Positions 19,271-27,162 are shown, counted from the first letter of the stretch. The stretch: DNA of 64,000 bases from JALYUM01 sp036688685 (GCF_036688685.1 NZ_JAQQPS010000011.1:1-64000); one strand, 5' to 3'. Notes: generated by a model not told the origin, from the sequence alone. A program made the numbers and translations.

Positions 19271-19717
19271 TTAGTGGCTGACGCGCGTCGTGATGCCGTT
19301 CGACAGCAGGCGCACGCGTTCACCGGGGCGAAATAGTTCATCGGCCTGTTGCGTGATGGCGCGCAATTCGCCGCTGTCGAGCTTGACGGTGATCTCATAG
19401 CCCGGCTTGCGGTTGGCGTTGGCTTCGACCCGGTTGCCGATGAGGCCGCCGGCGACTGCCCCGACGATGGCCATCGCGGCCGAGCCGTTGCCGCTGCCGG
19501 CGGTGGAGCCGCCCAGGCCGCCCAGTGCCGCGCCGGCCATGGTGCCGGTGCCAGAATCCGGGTTGATGATGGCCACGTCACGGACCGATTCTACGATGCC
19601 CATGCGCACGGTTTGTTCGCCCTGGGCCTGATAGTAGGTGTATTCGCGGCCGGAATTGGGCGGACTCGCACACCCGGCCAGCGCCGCGCCGAACAGCGCT
19701 GCATAAACGATTTTCAT
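19271..19717 (-). CDS. Glycine-zipper 2TM lipoprotein (SlyB/Pcp-like)
   Basis: The 148-residue protein has a lipoprotein signal with lipobox ALAGC (Cys about residue 16). The middle carries glycine-rich zipper helices (GAALGGLGGSTAG and VGAVAGGLIGNRVE), the hallmark of SlyB/17-kDa surface-antigen-type outer-membrane lipoproteins. The tail is a small beta-rich domain (ITVKLDSGELRAI to GERVRLLSNG). Family members sit in the outer membrane and support envelope integrity; SlyB in enterobacteria responds to PhoPQ, but no such control is visible here. Confidence 0.88.
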   Translation of the reverse strand: MKIVYAALFGAALAGCASPPNSGREYTYYQAQGEQTVRMGIVESVRDVAIINPDSGTGTMAGAALGGLGGSTAGSGNGSAAMAIVGAVAGGLIGNRVEANANRKPGYEITVKLDSGELRAITQQADELFRPGERVRLLSNGITTRVSH

Positions 19718-19732
19718 GGCTTCTCCTTGAGT

Positions 19733-20179
19733 TTAATAGGCCACACGCAAGCGACGATACAGAAAACTGAGCACAAACAGCGGGCCGATCAGCAGGAAGC
19801 GCAGGTCGTCGAAAAACGACGGCTTCTTGCCTTCGATCTGGTGGCCGACGAACTGGCCGATCCAGGCGAGCACAAAAATCGCGATCGATACCGGCAGCAC
19901 CGTGTAGCGCGGCATGGCGGCCAGCAGCACCAGCATGAGCACCGTCATGGCCAGCATGCCGAACGCGAACGGGCGCGATAGCTTGAAGTAGTACCACAGT
20001 GCAGCAGCGCTGACGGCCAGCGCAGCAATCGGGTGCACCGACCACACCAGCCCGAGCAGGCTGAACACGATTACCGGGACACACACGAAATGGATCAGCT
20101 CGTTGGTGTGGTTGCGATGGCTTTCGCCGTACTGGTCAAGCAGGGTATCGATGGTGCGCGGCGCTGCGAACGGGGTCAT
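19733..20179 (-). CDS. Mpo1-like (DUF962) membrane protein
   Basis: The 148-residue protein has the DUF962/Mpo1 signatures: an N-terminal YGESHRNHTNELIHFVCVP with conserved histidines, three or four membrane helices and a C-terminal GHQIEGKKPSFFDDLRFLLIGPLFVL. The yeast member Mpo1 is an iron-dependent dioxygenase that shortens 2-hydroxy fatty acids. The His residues that would bind iron (SHRNHTNELIH, GH near residue 113) are present, so a related lipid activity is possible. It lies 15 nt upstream of the glycine-zipper lipoprotein gene, so the two are probably co-transcribed. Confidence 0.85.
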   Translation of the reverse strand: MTPFAAPRTIDTLLDQYGESHRNHTNELIHFVCVPVIVFSLLGLVWSVHPIAALAVSAAALWYYFKLSRPFAFGMLAMTVLMLVLLAAMPRYTVLPVSIAIFVLAWIGQFVGHQIEGKKPSFFDDLRFLLIGPLFVLSFLYRRLRVAY

Positions 20180-20296
20180 GGCGTCTCCTGTTGGTCTTGT
20201 GTGCGTTGCGCCATGATTTTACACCGGCTGGCGCAAGGCAAGCGGCGCGCGTGTGGTGCTGATCGTACGCTCCCAGCTGCTATGATGAGCGCCGCC

Positions 20297-20791
20297 ATGG
20301 ATCCTATTTTGCCCACCCGCCACACCGGCCTTGCGCCCGTCATCGATACGCGCACCCGCATTTTGATTCTGGGCAGTTTCCCCGGCGCAGCGTCACTGGC
20401 GGCGGCCCAGTATTACGCCCATCCGCGCAATTTACTGTGGCCGATCCTGTCGCAGTTGACGGGTGAAGACCTGGCCGGCATGCCGTATGCCGAGCGCTTG
20501 CCGCGCTTGCTGTCGCACGGCGTTGGCCTCTGGGATGTCCTGGGTGCGTGTGAGCGGGAAGGCAGCCTCGACTCGGCCATCCGCGCGCCGGCCGCGAATG
20601 ATTTCGCGCGATTGCATCAGCTGTGTCCCTTGCTTGAAACCGTGGGCTTCAATGGTCAGACGTCGGGTAAGTTCGCCCCGCAGTTTGAAGAGGCGGGATA
20701 CCGGACGCTGGTGCTGCCGTCGACATCGCCGGCGTATGCGTCGATGACGTTCGCGCACAAGCTGCAGGCATGGCAGCAGCTTTTGGATTAA
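20297..20791 (+). CDS. DNA-deoxyinosine glycosylase (uracil-DNA glycosylase superfamily)
   Basis: The 164-residue protein contains the superfamily motif ILGSFPGAASLAAAQYYAHPRNLLWPIL and a C-terminal LPSTSPAYASM, matching the deoxyinosine-type (family 6-like) glycosylases that remove hypoxanthine from DNA. VGFNGQTSGKF in the middle is also typical. Starts at 20282, 20285 and 20297 are all in frame and none has a clear ribosome site; 20297 is chosen because conserved sequence follows soon after. It is divergent from the DUF962 gene and its end overlaps the toxin gene end by 4 nt. Confidence 0.82.
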   Translation: MDPILPTRHTGLAPVIDTRTRILILGSFPGAASLAAAQYYAHPRNLLWPILSQLTGEDLAGMPYAERLPRLLSHGVGLWDVLGACEREGSLDSAIRAPAANDFARLHQLCPLLETVGFNGQTSGKFAPQFEEAGYRTLVLPSTSPAYASMTFAHKLQAWQQLLD

Positions 20792-21087
20792 ATCAGGGGC
20801 ACGTTCCAGCCCGCTTCACGCTGGTGCCGGACCGTCAGCACCAGGATGGCGTCATATTCGACTTCAAAACTGTACAGCGTGACATAGCCGGTCTTGCCTT
20901 GGGAAATGACCAGTTCGCGCAAGCCGTCTTCTACTTGGCGGCCAATGAAGGGATGGCGGGCGAGGATGGCGACGGCTTCGTCGATCAGGTCGAGCGCCTC
21001 CAGGGCATCCCGTCCACTGGTGGCAATAAAATCGCTGATGCGTTCCAGGTCCCCAAGCGCCTGGCCCGCATAGCTTATTCGCGCCAT
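20788..21087 (-). CDS. RelE/ParE family toxin
   Basis: The 99-residue protein has the ParE/RelE plasmid-stabilisation layout: an N-terminal helix pair with ALGDLERISDFIATSGRDAL and ILARHPFIGRQVEDGLRELVI, followed by the beta sheet (YVTLYSFEVEYDAILVLTVRHQREAGW) ending in the usual RHQRE-type region. Members poison gyrase or cleave mRNA at the ribosome; the sequence alone does not decide which. It follows the antitoxin gene with a 13-nt overlap, the standard module arrangement. Confidence 0.88.
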   Translation of the reverse strand: MARISYAGQALGDLERISDFIATSGRDALEALDLIDEAVAILARHPFIGRQVEDGLRELVISQGKTGYVTLYSFEVEYDAILVLTVRHQREAGWNVPLI

Positions 21088-21359
21088 GGCTTCATGCCGG
21101 GGCGGGTGGCGGCCGGATCGGCCAGTCGCGCCCGCAGATAGGCGCGCACTTCATTTGCATCGTGGCCTGATCCGCTTTGCAGCATGGCCACCCGCGCTGC
21201 CTGCGCCTGGGCGACGAATTGCGTGCGCTGCTCGACCGCATCGGCTGCTTGCCGGATGGCGCCGACCATGAAGGCGTGGGTGCTGATGCCGAGTTCTTCC
21301 GCGGCGGTCGACGCCCGCAGCTTGAGCTCGTCTGGCAGTTTGAGTGAAGTCGTTGACAT
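21075..21359 (-). CDS. Ribbon-helix-helix antitoxin
   Basis: The 94-residue protein starts MSTTSLKLPDELKLRAS, a ribbon-helix-helix DNA-binding strand and helix like those of CopG/ParD antitoxins, with the second helix SSTHAFMVGAIRQAAD-like (ISTHAFMVGAIRQAAD). The C-terminal part is helical and would wrap the toxin. It is first in the module and probably represses its own promoter upstream of 21359. Confidence 0.85.
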   Translation of the reverse strand: MSTTSLKLPDELKLRASTAAEELGISTHAFMVGAIRQAADAVEQRTQFVAQAQAARVAMLQSGSGHDANEVRAYLRARLADPAATRPGMKPWRE

Positions 21360-21475
21360 GATCGGTTCGTCTGAAATGAAAAGGTAACACTAGGGTAGCA
21401 CCTTTTCGTAAGGTCTTTCAAGCGTCATGGCGACGCGTGCTAGCATGAAACCTTGGCAATCATCGCGAGAACACA

Positions 21476-21787
21476 ATGGACAATATCGACTTGGAACAAC
21501 TGCAGGGCATCGTCAACGACATCGTGGAACTGGAGGCGGACAACGCCAGCGAAGATGCAATCGACGAGCGCTGTGCCGAACTGGCGGACTTCGTCCAGCC
21601 ACGCGTGTTCCGCCGGGCACCTGACGACACCTTCCAAATGGACCAGGATGCCGTCGACAAGCTCGCCGGCACCAACTACGCGTCCAGCGCGGAAGACGAC
21701 ATCGTCACGATCATCATCGACACCGGTGACGACAACACCATCGAAATCCAGGTCCCGAACTTCCACATCGGCGACGATTCGGTTTAA
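21476..21787 (+). CDS. Small acidic hypothetical protein
   Basis: The 103-residue product is strongly acidic, rich in Asp and Glu, with no signal peptide, Cys or membrane segment. The start is MDNIDLEQLQGIVNDIVELE and the C-terminus alternates short hydrophobic strands with acidic turns (DDIVTIIIDTGDDNTIEIQV). I do not recognise a family. Codon use is like that of the surrounding genes, so it is likely real. It has only a weak ribosome site and is followed by a promoter-like, structured non-coding region. Confidence 0.6.
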   Translation: MDNIDLEQLQGIVNDIVELEADNASEDAIDERCAELADFVQPRVFRRAPDDTFQMDQDAVDKLAGTNYASSAEDDIVTIIIDTGDDNTIEIQVPNFHIGDDSV

Positions 21788-21957
21788 AACAACACGGGAT
21801 TTGTGCATTGCAGCAAACCTGTGCTACACTGCGTTCGCTGGTGAGGGATTACTTCTTCGCCGCTCCCTCAAGCCGATTGCTGGCCACCAGGTGTAATGGT
21901 AGCTGCGCACGCAGGGATTGTTTCTCCAGTTACGTTGTTCGGATTACACATCGGATG

Positions 21958-22011
21958 CACCACGCAGATAGCATGGGCGTCCCGCACCTCTCACCACGCA
22001 GATCGCATGGG
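21958..22011. repeat. Two 20-bp direct repeats
   Basis: CACCACGCAGATAGCATGGG (21958-21977) recurs as CACCACGCAGATCGCATGGG (21992-22011) with one mismatch, 34 nt apart. They lie in the gene-free region upstream of the terminator. Confidence 0.7.
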
Positions 22012-22049
22012 AGCGGCAGCGATGACATCATTGGCGGTACATTGAAACG

Positions 22050-22073
22050 AAGCCCTTAAGTGGGCTTTTTTTT
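22050..22073 (+). terminator. Rho-independent terminator
   Basis: AAGCCC (22050-22055), loop TTAAGT, GGGCTT (22062-22067) followed by a run of T to 22073. It is oriented to end plus-strand transcription from the acidic-protein/non-coding region. Confidence 0.8.
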
Positions 22074-22352
22074 CGTCCAGCGCTTTGTCAATGCAGCGCG
22101 CCCGATCATTGCGCCGTACAGCACAGGTGCCTCTGCGCGCTGGCGCCGTGCAGCCTGTTGCGCCGCGCCCAGTGCCGCCTCGAATGCGGCACTGCCTTGC
22201 GTGCACTGCACGCCCGTGAAGACGCCCAGGTCTTCGGCGATCCGAAACCCTTCGCCCAGGCTGCTGGCGTTGCGACGGCCGCCATGGCCGCGCGCGGCAC
22301 TACGCAGTACCTGGCGCGACGTCGAACAGCTGCCGCCCCGGGTCCTCAGCAT
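22056..22352 (-). pseudogene. Remnant of a formylglycine-generating (SUMF1-type) protein C-terminus
   Basis: A minus-strand frame contains RTRGGSCSTSRQVLRSAARG and RRNASSLGEGFRIAEDL (22224-22352), the C-terminal signature of SUMF1/formylglycine-generating-enzyme domains, which normally read RGGSW...LRSA.RG...R....GFR.A. The usual Trp after GGS is Cys here and everything N-terminal to it is missing. The frame runs on to a stop at 22056 with unrelated sequence. It is directly abutted by a remnant of another gene. Confidence 0.5.
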
Positions 22353-22364
22353 TCGACGGCCACG

Positions 22365-22541
22365 ATGTCTACTGACGACTTCCTGCTTACTCAAACGCCA
22401 ATTAGCGCCAGACTTTTCAAAAAAATATCGGTAAAAAATAATATTATCTTGAATAATCACATCTTTATATTCTGCCAGGAACGAGAAAGAATGGTTATTT
22501 TCTTTCTTCCATGCAGCCCCCAATCCACCCAAGTTAAGGCG
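22365..22541 (-). pseudogene. Truncated copy of the secreted protein encoded at 23284-23811
   Basis: The minus-strand residues AAWKKENNHSFSFLAEYKD and YFFEKSGANWRLSKQEVV align with residues about 117-170 of the 175-residue secreted protein encoded 0.8 kb away (AWKKEGEHAFSFLAEYKD, YFFEQVGDHWRLSKQEVV). The N-terminal two thirds and the proper C-terminus are absent. It is a decayed partial duplicate fused to the SUMF1 remnant. Confidence 0.7.
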
Positions 22542-22617
22542 TTCAGTAGTTTTTCTGAGTAATGGACTTATGCGGTTTCTGCCGCTGTGGGTCAGTTTTC
22601 GGTCGGCGTCAACACAG

Positions 22618-22988
22618 GTCGACACCCGCACCAAGCTGGTCGACCGGACTGGCGCCACGATGGAAGAAGTCGTCTCCAGCATTCGCCGCGTGTCCGACAT
22701 CATGGGCGAAAATATGACGGCCACGCAGGAACAATCGGGCGGCATCGAGCAGGTCAATCAAGCTATTGACCACATGGATGAGGCGACGCAGCGCAATGCG
22801 GCACTGGTCGAAGAATCGGTGGCGGCGTTGGGCAAGCCCGCGGCGCGGGTCAAACCGGCGGGGGAGGCAGTGGCCCTGTGACGCCGGCGCCTGTGAAGCC
22901 AGCACGTGGCAAGTCCGTGGCCGCACATGCGCCCAACCGCGAGCCGAGTGCAGCTGTGGCGGCAAGTGAGGAATGGGAAGAGTTTTAA
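22618..22988 (+). pseudogene. Methyl-accepting chemotaxis protein C-terminal fragment, frameshifted
   Basis: The frame contains DTRTKLVDRTGATMEEVVSS, IRRVSDIMGENMTATQEQ and IDHMDEATQRNAALVEES, the last part of an MCP signalling domain. The frame stops at 22881, but another frame continues as TPAPVKPARGKSVAAHAP to a final EEWEEF and TAA at 22986-22988, which is a typical CheR-tether pentapeptide end. A frameshift near 22870-22881 therefore separates the two. The receptor's sensor, membrane and hairpin-tip regions are missing. Confidence 0.8.
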
Positions 22989-23068
22989 TCGTCGAAATGC
23001 CGAATAAGCGAATAGATGCCTTATTAACAACTCTGCTATCCGGTCATAAATTTACTTAGGAGAAACAT

Positions 23069-23215
23069 ATGATAATCCTGGCCTGGATTATGGGCATCAT
23101 CTTCGTTGTCGGCCTGTTGACGATCACTGACGTCCTCCAGCTGATTGCTCGACGCCGACTTAGCGAAGGCGTTCGCCTTGCGGCTGACCAGCCATCGCGA
23201 AGCATTCCGCGTTGA
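23069..23215 (+). CDS. Small single-helix membrane protein
   Basis: An ORF of 48 codons starts at ATG 23069 behind an AGGAGA ribosome site with seven-base spacing. The N-terminal 25 residues (MIILAWIMGIIFVVGLLTIT) form one hydrophobic helix; the tail is basic (ARRRLSEGVRLAADQP). This looks like a small inner-membrane protein with the tail in the cytoplasm. I recognise no family. The good ribosome site and clear amphipathic layout support it despite its size. Confidence 0.5.
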   Translation: MIILAWIMGIIFVVGLLTITDVLQLIARRRLSEGVRLAADQPSRSIPR

Positions 23216-23283
23216 GCGACGCTTTTGCGCGCACTCCGCGCAGCCTGGTCAATTGTGCCGAAAATCGAGAGCGACGTGCAATG

Positions 23284-23811
23284 TCAGCATTTTTCATCCG
23301 TAATGTGTTTGTCGACCACTTCTTGTTTGCTTAAACGCCAGTGATCGCCAACTTGCTCAAAGAAATATCGATGAGTAACGACGTTTTCCTGGATCACGGG
23401 ATCTTTGTATTCTGCCAGGAACGAGAAAGCATGCTCCCCTTCTTTCTTCCACGCTGATCCTCCCATGAATGCGTACGCTTCCCGGGTGATGACGCGGCCG
23501 CCGGGCGTGATTAACCCAACGCCATTTGCGCAGCTGGAGTCCGGCGCAAGCAAAAGGGGCTCATTACCGGCCCAGCCAATTTTCCGCGCGATTTCCTCGT
23601 TGCGCAGCGCCCCGTGACTTAAGGCACCAATGGTGTCCGCGACGTTATTCTCGGCACCTGCCACCATTTTTTTCAAAGCCGGATCTTTGATTTTGGCAAT
23701 ATCGAGCCGCAGCCTGATTTTTTCGAAATGTGTGCCACCATTCGCAGCCACGGAAACGCTGCTAGATACGACTATTCCAAGGACGAGTAGTAAGCGGAGA
23801 ATATTTTCCAT
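23284..23811 (-). CDS. Secreted hypothetical protein
   Basis: The 175-residue protein starts with a Sec signal peptide (MENILRLLLVLGIVVSSSVSVAA) and continues as a soluble domain with conserved-looking HFEKIRLRLDIAKIKDPALKK, LAPDSSCANGVGLITPGG and FFEQVGDHWRLSKQEVVDKH; the two Cys (about residue 94 and the last residue) could be paired. No family recognised; the C-terminal part resembles small periplasmic NTF2-like or immunity-type domains only in a general way. A degraded copy of its C-terminal third lies at 22365-22541. GC is lower than in neighbours. Confidence 0.7.
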   Translation of the reverse strand: MENILRLLLVLGIVVSSSVSVAANGGTHFEKIRLRLDIAKIKDPALKKMVAGAENNVADTIGALSHGALRNEEIARKIGWAGNEPLLLAPDSSCANGVGLITPGGRVITREAYAFMGGSAWKKEGEHAFSFLAEYKDPVIQENVVTHRYFFEQVGDHWRLSKQEVVDKHITDEKC

Positions 23812-24284
23812 AAAAATCCATTATCAATTAACTCCGGTATCGCTGAGATTGTTAACCATCAGAGCCCGGATAAATTACGCGATGGTCCCAGCCGATGCCA
23901 CGCTGTGCTGAGCCAGAGAATTACGTACCCGTCAGTAAATAAATGTGGCGAAAGGGCTTGATCCAATCCTCCAGTTGCGATATAGGGCGCAACTGATGTT
24001 TGACCGAGGCAAGGTAAAGATGACAAGTATCGCTGGATTCCTTGATCGCTCCCGCGTTTCGGCAAAGTCCCGATAAATGGCCTGCGCAGTACTACATTGC
24101 AGTACACGCACTGTCGGGGGGCGGTTACCAGACTTGACACGATGCCGCATGTCATCAAGTGTTCATCGTTCATGCCTAAGCTGATGACTCGCAGGACTTC
24201 AGTTTTCGTCAGTTCCCGATAACCGACCTGGACCAATCAAATGCCTATTTTCGATTCTGCCTTCGCACGCACGAAGGTACACGC
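23812..24284. other. Gene-free stretch with possible Pho-box-like repeats
   Basis: No supported gene is seen; a 125-codon minus frame here (23859-24236) lacks any recognisable motif or ribosome site. Upstream of the phospholipase C gene, GTCAT (24151-24155) and TTCAT (24162-24166) are spaced 11 nt apart, with a third TTCAT at 24169-24173. Pho boxes have repeated GTCAT at 11-nt spacing, so phosphate control is possible but the match is weak. TTGACA at 24134-24139 could be a -35 element. Confidence 0.3.
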
Positions 24285-26462
24285 ATGAGCCGCCGCGACT
24301 TCCTCCGCACACTTGGTAAGACGGGCGCCGCCAGCGCCGTACTTGCAACCTTCCCACCGTCGATTCAAAAGGCGCTGGCCCTTCCCGCCAACCAGCGTAC
24401 CCGCAGCCTGCAGGATGTCGAGCATATTGTCGTGCTGACGCAGGAGAACCGCAGTTTCGACCATTACTTTGGCACACTGGAAGGGGTGCGAGGATTCGGC
24501 GATCCGTTCCCGATCCCGGTGATGGACCGGCAAAATCTCTTCAATCGCAAGTCGGTATTCGTGCAGCGCGCTGTCGGTGGGGCGCCGGTGCCCGGCCGGC
24601 CCAGCTGGCCCCAGGGCCGCGCCATCGCGCCGTTCCGGCTCAACACGGTGCAGGATTTCCCGGTCATACGCGTGGCCGGCACCCCGCATTCCTGGCTCGA
24701 TGCCCAGCTGGCGTGGGACCACGGACGCATGAACGACTGGTGCACGGTCAAGCAGAACCACGCGATGGGTTATTACGCCGAGGCCGACATTCCGTTCCAG
24801 TTCGCGCTCGCGCGCGCCTTCACGATCTGCGACCACTACCACTGCGCGACGCAGACTGGCACCAACACCAACCGCCTGTTCCTGTTCAGCGGTCACAACG
24901 ACCCCCTGGCCGCTGCCGGCGGCCCGTCGATTGACAACAGTCGCGACGACTTCAATCCGGACATGTCCACCGACTACTTGTGGACCACCTATCCGGAACG
25001 CCTGGAAGCGGCGGGCATCAGCTGGCAGGTCTACCAGAACATGGCAGACAACTTCACCGATAACTCGCTGGCGGGATTCCGCTCTTTCCGCAACGCGTGG
25101 TATGGCCGGGCGCCCTTTTCGCAAGCCCTGCGTAATCGCGGCACCAGCACGCGTGACCTCGACCTGCTCAAGGCCGACGTGCTGGCCAACCGCCTGCCGC
25201 AGGTGAGCTGGGTCGTCGCGACCGCCGAAGGTTCGGAACACCCCGGTCCGTCGAGTCCCGCTTCCGGCGCCGACTACATCGCGCGCGTGCTCGACGCCCT
25301 GACCGCCAATCCTGACAGCTGGAGCAAGACGGTCCTGCTCATCAATTTTGACGAAAACGACGGCTTCTTCGACCACATGCCGCCGCCATCGGTGCCGGCC
25401 TACACGACCTACGGCAGCGATCCGGCGCAGTCTGCGCTCGCCGGTGCATCGACGGTCGATACCAGCGGCGAGTACCATCACGTACTCAACGGCGCCGATG
25501 CGCGCACGCACCATCGTCCCTACGGGCTTGGACCGCGTGTTCCGATGTATATCATCTCGCCCTGGACCAAGGGCGGCTGGGTGAACTCGCAGGTATTCGA
25601 CCACACATCGGTGGTGCGTTTTATCGAGGCGCGTTTTGGCGTGCGCGAACCGCTCATCAGCCCATGGCGCCGCGCGGTGAGCGGCAACCTGTTGTCCTGT
25701 TTCGACTTCGCGAACCCGAACGACAACGGGTTCACGCAGCTGCTGCCGGCAACGGCTGCGCGCCGCGCGATGGCGCTGGGCCTGCCAAATACCAAGGTAC
25801 CCGCGCCGCCGGACACGCTGAGCGCACCGGTCCAGGCGTCCGGCGTGCGTCCGGCACGCGCGCTGCCGTACGAACTCCAGGTGCAGGCACAGGTGCCGGC
25901 CGGGGGCGGCCTGGTGGAGCTGAGTTTCGACAATCTGGGCGAAGCCGGGGCAGTGTTTCATGTGTACGACCGGCTGGCGCTGGACCAGATCCCGCGCCGC
26001 TATACCGTCGAACCCGGGAAGCAGCTGAAAGGCCGCTGGAACACCGCCTCGGCCTACGATCTTTGGGTGCTGGGACCGAACGGCTTCCATCGTCACATCG
26101 TCGGGGACGTGCGCAGTACAGGCAACGCAGCATGGCCCGAGATGCGCCTGCGCGCCGAGCGCACGGCAGGCGAGCTGCTGATCGAACTGGCGAACAATGG
26201 CGCGCAGCCATGCACCTTCCAGCTCAGCGCCAACAAGTACTACGCGGGCGGTCCCATCGAAGTGCGCGTCGTCGCCGGCGCGAAGAGCACTGTCCGGCTG
26301 CCGCTGGCATCGAGTTCCAACTGGTACGACTACAGCCTGCGCGTGGCTGGCGTTCCCGGCTGGCTGCGCCGCTTTGCCGGCCACCTGGAAAACGGCTTGC
26401 CATCGATCAGCGATCCTGCGATGCGCGGGGCGGCACAACTCGACCAGTACCGCGTCATTTAA
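24285..26462 (+). CDS. Phospholipase C, phosphocholine-specific type (Tat-exported)
   Basis: The 725-residue protein has a Tat signal (MSRRDFLRTLGKTGAASAVL) and the phosphoesterase-family motif EHIVVLTQENRSFDHYFGTL that holds the catalytic Thr/metal residues. Further signatures are FDENDGFFDHMPPPSVPAY and GLGPRVPMYIISPWTKGGWVNSQVFDHTS, and two small C-terminal domains (about residues 520-720) found in Pseudomonas/Burkholderia PlcH/PlcN. It would hydrolyse phosphatidylcholine or sphingomyelin to phosphocholine outside the inner membrane. Length is normal. A PEP-CTERM protein gene follows after 19 nt with its own ribosome site. Confidence 0.93.
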   Translation: MSRRDFLRTLGKTGAASAVLATFPPSIQKALALPANQRTRSLQDVEHIVVLTQENRSFDHYFGTLEGVRGFGDPFPIPVMDRQNLFNRKSVFVQRAVGGAPVPGRPSWPQGRAIAPFRLNTVQDFPVIRVAGTPHSWLDAQLAWDHGRMNDWCTVKQNHAMGYYAEADIPFQFALARAFTICDHYHCATQTGTNTNRLFLFSGHNDPLAAAGGPSIDNSRDDFNPDMSTDYLWTTYPERLEAAGISWQVYQNMADNFTDNSLAGFRSFRNAWYGRAPFSQALRNRGTSTRDLDLLKADVLANRLPQVSWVVATAEGSEHPGPSSPASGADYIARVLDALTANPDSWSKTVLLINFDENDGFFDHMPPPSVPAYTTYGSDPAQSALAGASTVDTSGEYHHVLNGADARTHHRPYGLGPRVPMYIISPWTKGGWVNSQVFDHTSVVRFIEARFGVREPLISPWRRAVSGNLLSCFDFANPNDNGFTQLLPATAARRAMALGLPNTKVPAPPDTLSAPVQASGVRPARALPYELQVQAQVPAGGGLVELSFDNLGEAGAVFHVYDRLALDQIPRRYTVEPGKQLKGRWNTASAYDLWVLGPNGFHRHIVGDVRSTGNAAWPEMRLRAERTAGELLIELANNGAQPCTFQLSANKYYAGGPIEVRVVAGAKSTVRLPLASSSNWYDYSLRVAGVPGWLRRFAGHLENGLPSISDPAMRGAAQLDQYRVI

Positions 26463-26481
26463 TCCTTACAGGGAGCTTTTT

Positions 26482-27162
26482 ATGAAGTGTCGATTTCTCG
26501 TTGCCGCGGCCTTGTTCGCCGTGGCGTGTAGTGGCAAGGCGAATGTCATCTACGGCCAGAACCTCATTGTCAACGGCGATGCCGAAGCAGGCGTGAGCGG
26601 CTGGACCGGCTACCCGGATTACAGCATGGTGCAGTCGGTGGACTATGGCAGCAACTGGGTGCTTCCCACCCAGCCTGGGCCGGTCGATCGCGGCAATAAA
26701 ATGTTTGCCGGCCTCGGGCAGTATGCGGTCGGTTATCAGAGCCTGGACTTGAACAAGCCGATGACGCCGAACATTTCCTATAGCCTGAGCGGGTGGCTCG
26801 GTGGCTGGACCGACCAGGGCGATAACGCACTGTTCTATGTGCAGTTTCTCGATGAGTCCAACAATGAGATCGGCAGCGCCGCGATCGGTCCCGTGACCCC
26901 GGACGACCGGAACAACCAAACCGGCTTGTACTATCGGGAATCCGGCGGATTCATGCCTGACGGCACCCGCACGCTGTCGTTCTGGCTGTCGATGGAGCGT
27001 CTCGTCTCGAGCGACAACGATGGCTATGCAGATAACCTGTCCTTCATCCTGAGCGAGCGTGCCAGCGAGGTGCCGGAGCCGGGCATGGCGTCGGTGTTCA
27101 TGCTGGGCTTTGGCATGCTGGGCTGGGCTCGCCGCCGCCGGACGCCCGGGCGCATGCGCTAA
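26482..27162 (+). CDS. PEP-CTERM sorting-domain protein
   Basis: The 226-residue protein has an N-terminal signal peptide (MKCRFLVAAALFAVACSGKA) and a C-terminal sorting signal: VPEPG, the hydrophobic segment MASVFMLGFGMLGWA and the basic tail RRRRTPGRMR. This is the standard PEP-CTERM tripartite signal, recognised by exosortase, which moves the protein to the envelope or matrix. The body has NLIVNGDAEAGVSGWTG and is beta-rich, like a carbohydrate-binding (CBM4/9-like) module. The start at 26482 follows a GGGAG ribosome site. It follows the phospholipase gene and may be co-transcribed. Confidence 0.9.
   Translation: MKCRFLVAAALFAVACSGKANVIYGQNLIVNGDAEAGVSGWTGYPDYSMVQSVDYGSNWVLPTQPGPVDRGNKMFAGLGQYAVGYQSLDLNKPMTPNISYSLSGWLGGWTDQGDNALFYVQFLDESNNEIGSAAIGPVTPDDRNNQTGLYYRESGGFMPDGTRTLSFWLSMERLVSSDNDGYADNLSFILSERASEVPEPGMASVFMLGFGMLGWARRRRTPGRMR

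Larger units (their letters stand above)
21801..22073 (+). ncRNA. Candidate structured non-coding transcript
   Basis: A promoter-like pair TTGTGC (21801-21806) and TACACT (21825-21830; 18-nt spacer) is followed about 240 nt later by a good intrinsic terminator (22050-22073), with no convincing reading frame between. The start of the predicted transcript can fold: TGAGGGA (21842-21848) pairs with TCCCTCA (21864-21870), enclosed by CTGGTG (21838-21843) pairing in alternative with CACCAG (21885-21890). It does not match any RNA class I can recognise. It could instead be the 3' region of the acidic-protein mRNA. Confidence 0.35.

Noticed and set aside
21885..21960. tRNA-like sequence (GGTGTAATGGTAGC ... 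GCACCA)
   Set aside because: The D-arm resembles a tRNA, but the D-stem bases do not pair, no anticodon stem forms and the T-arm lacks pairing.
23859..24236. 125-codon minus-strand frame
   Set aside because: No ribosome site, no recognisable motif, codon use unlike neighbours; it overlaps the likely phospholipase promoter.
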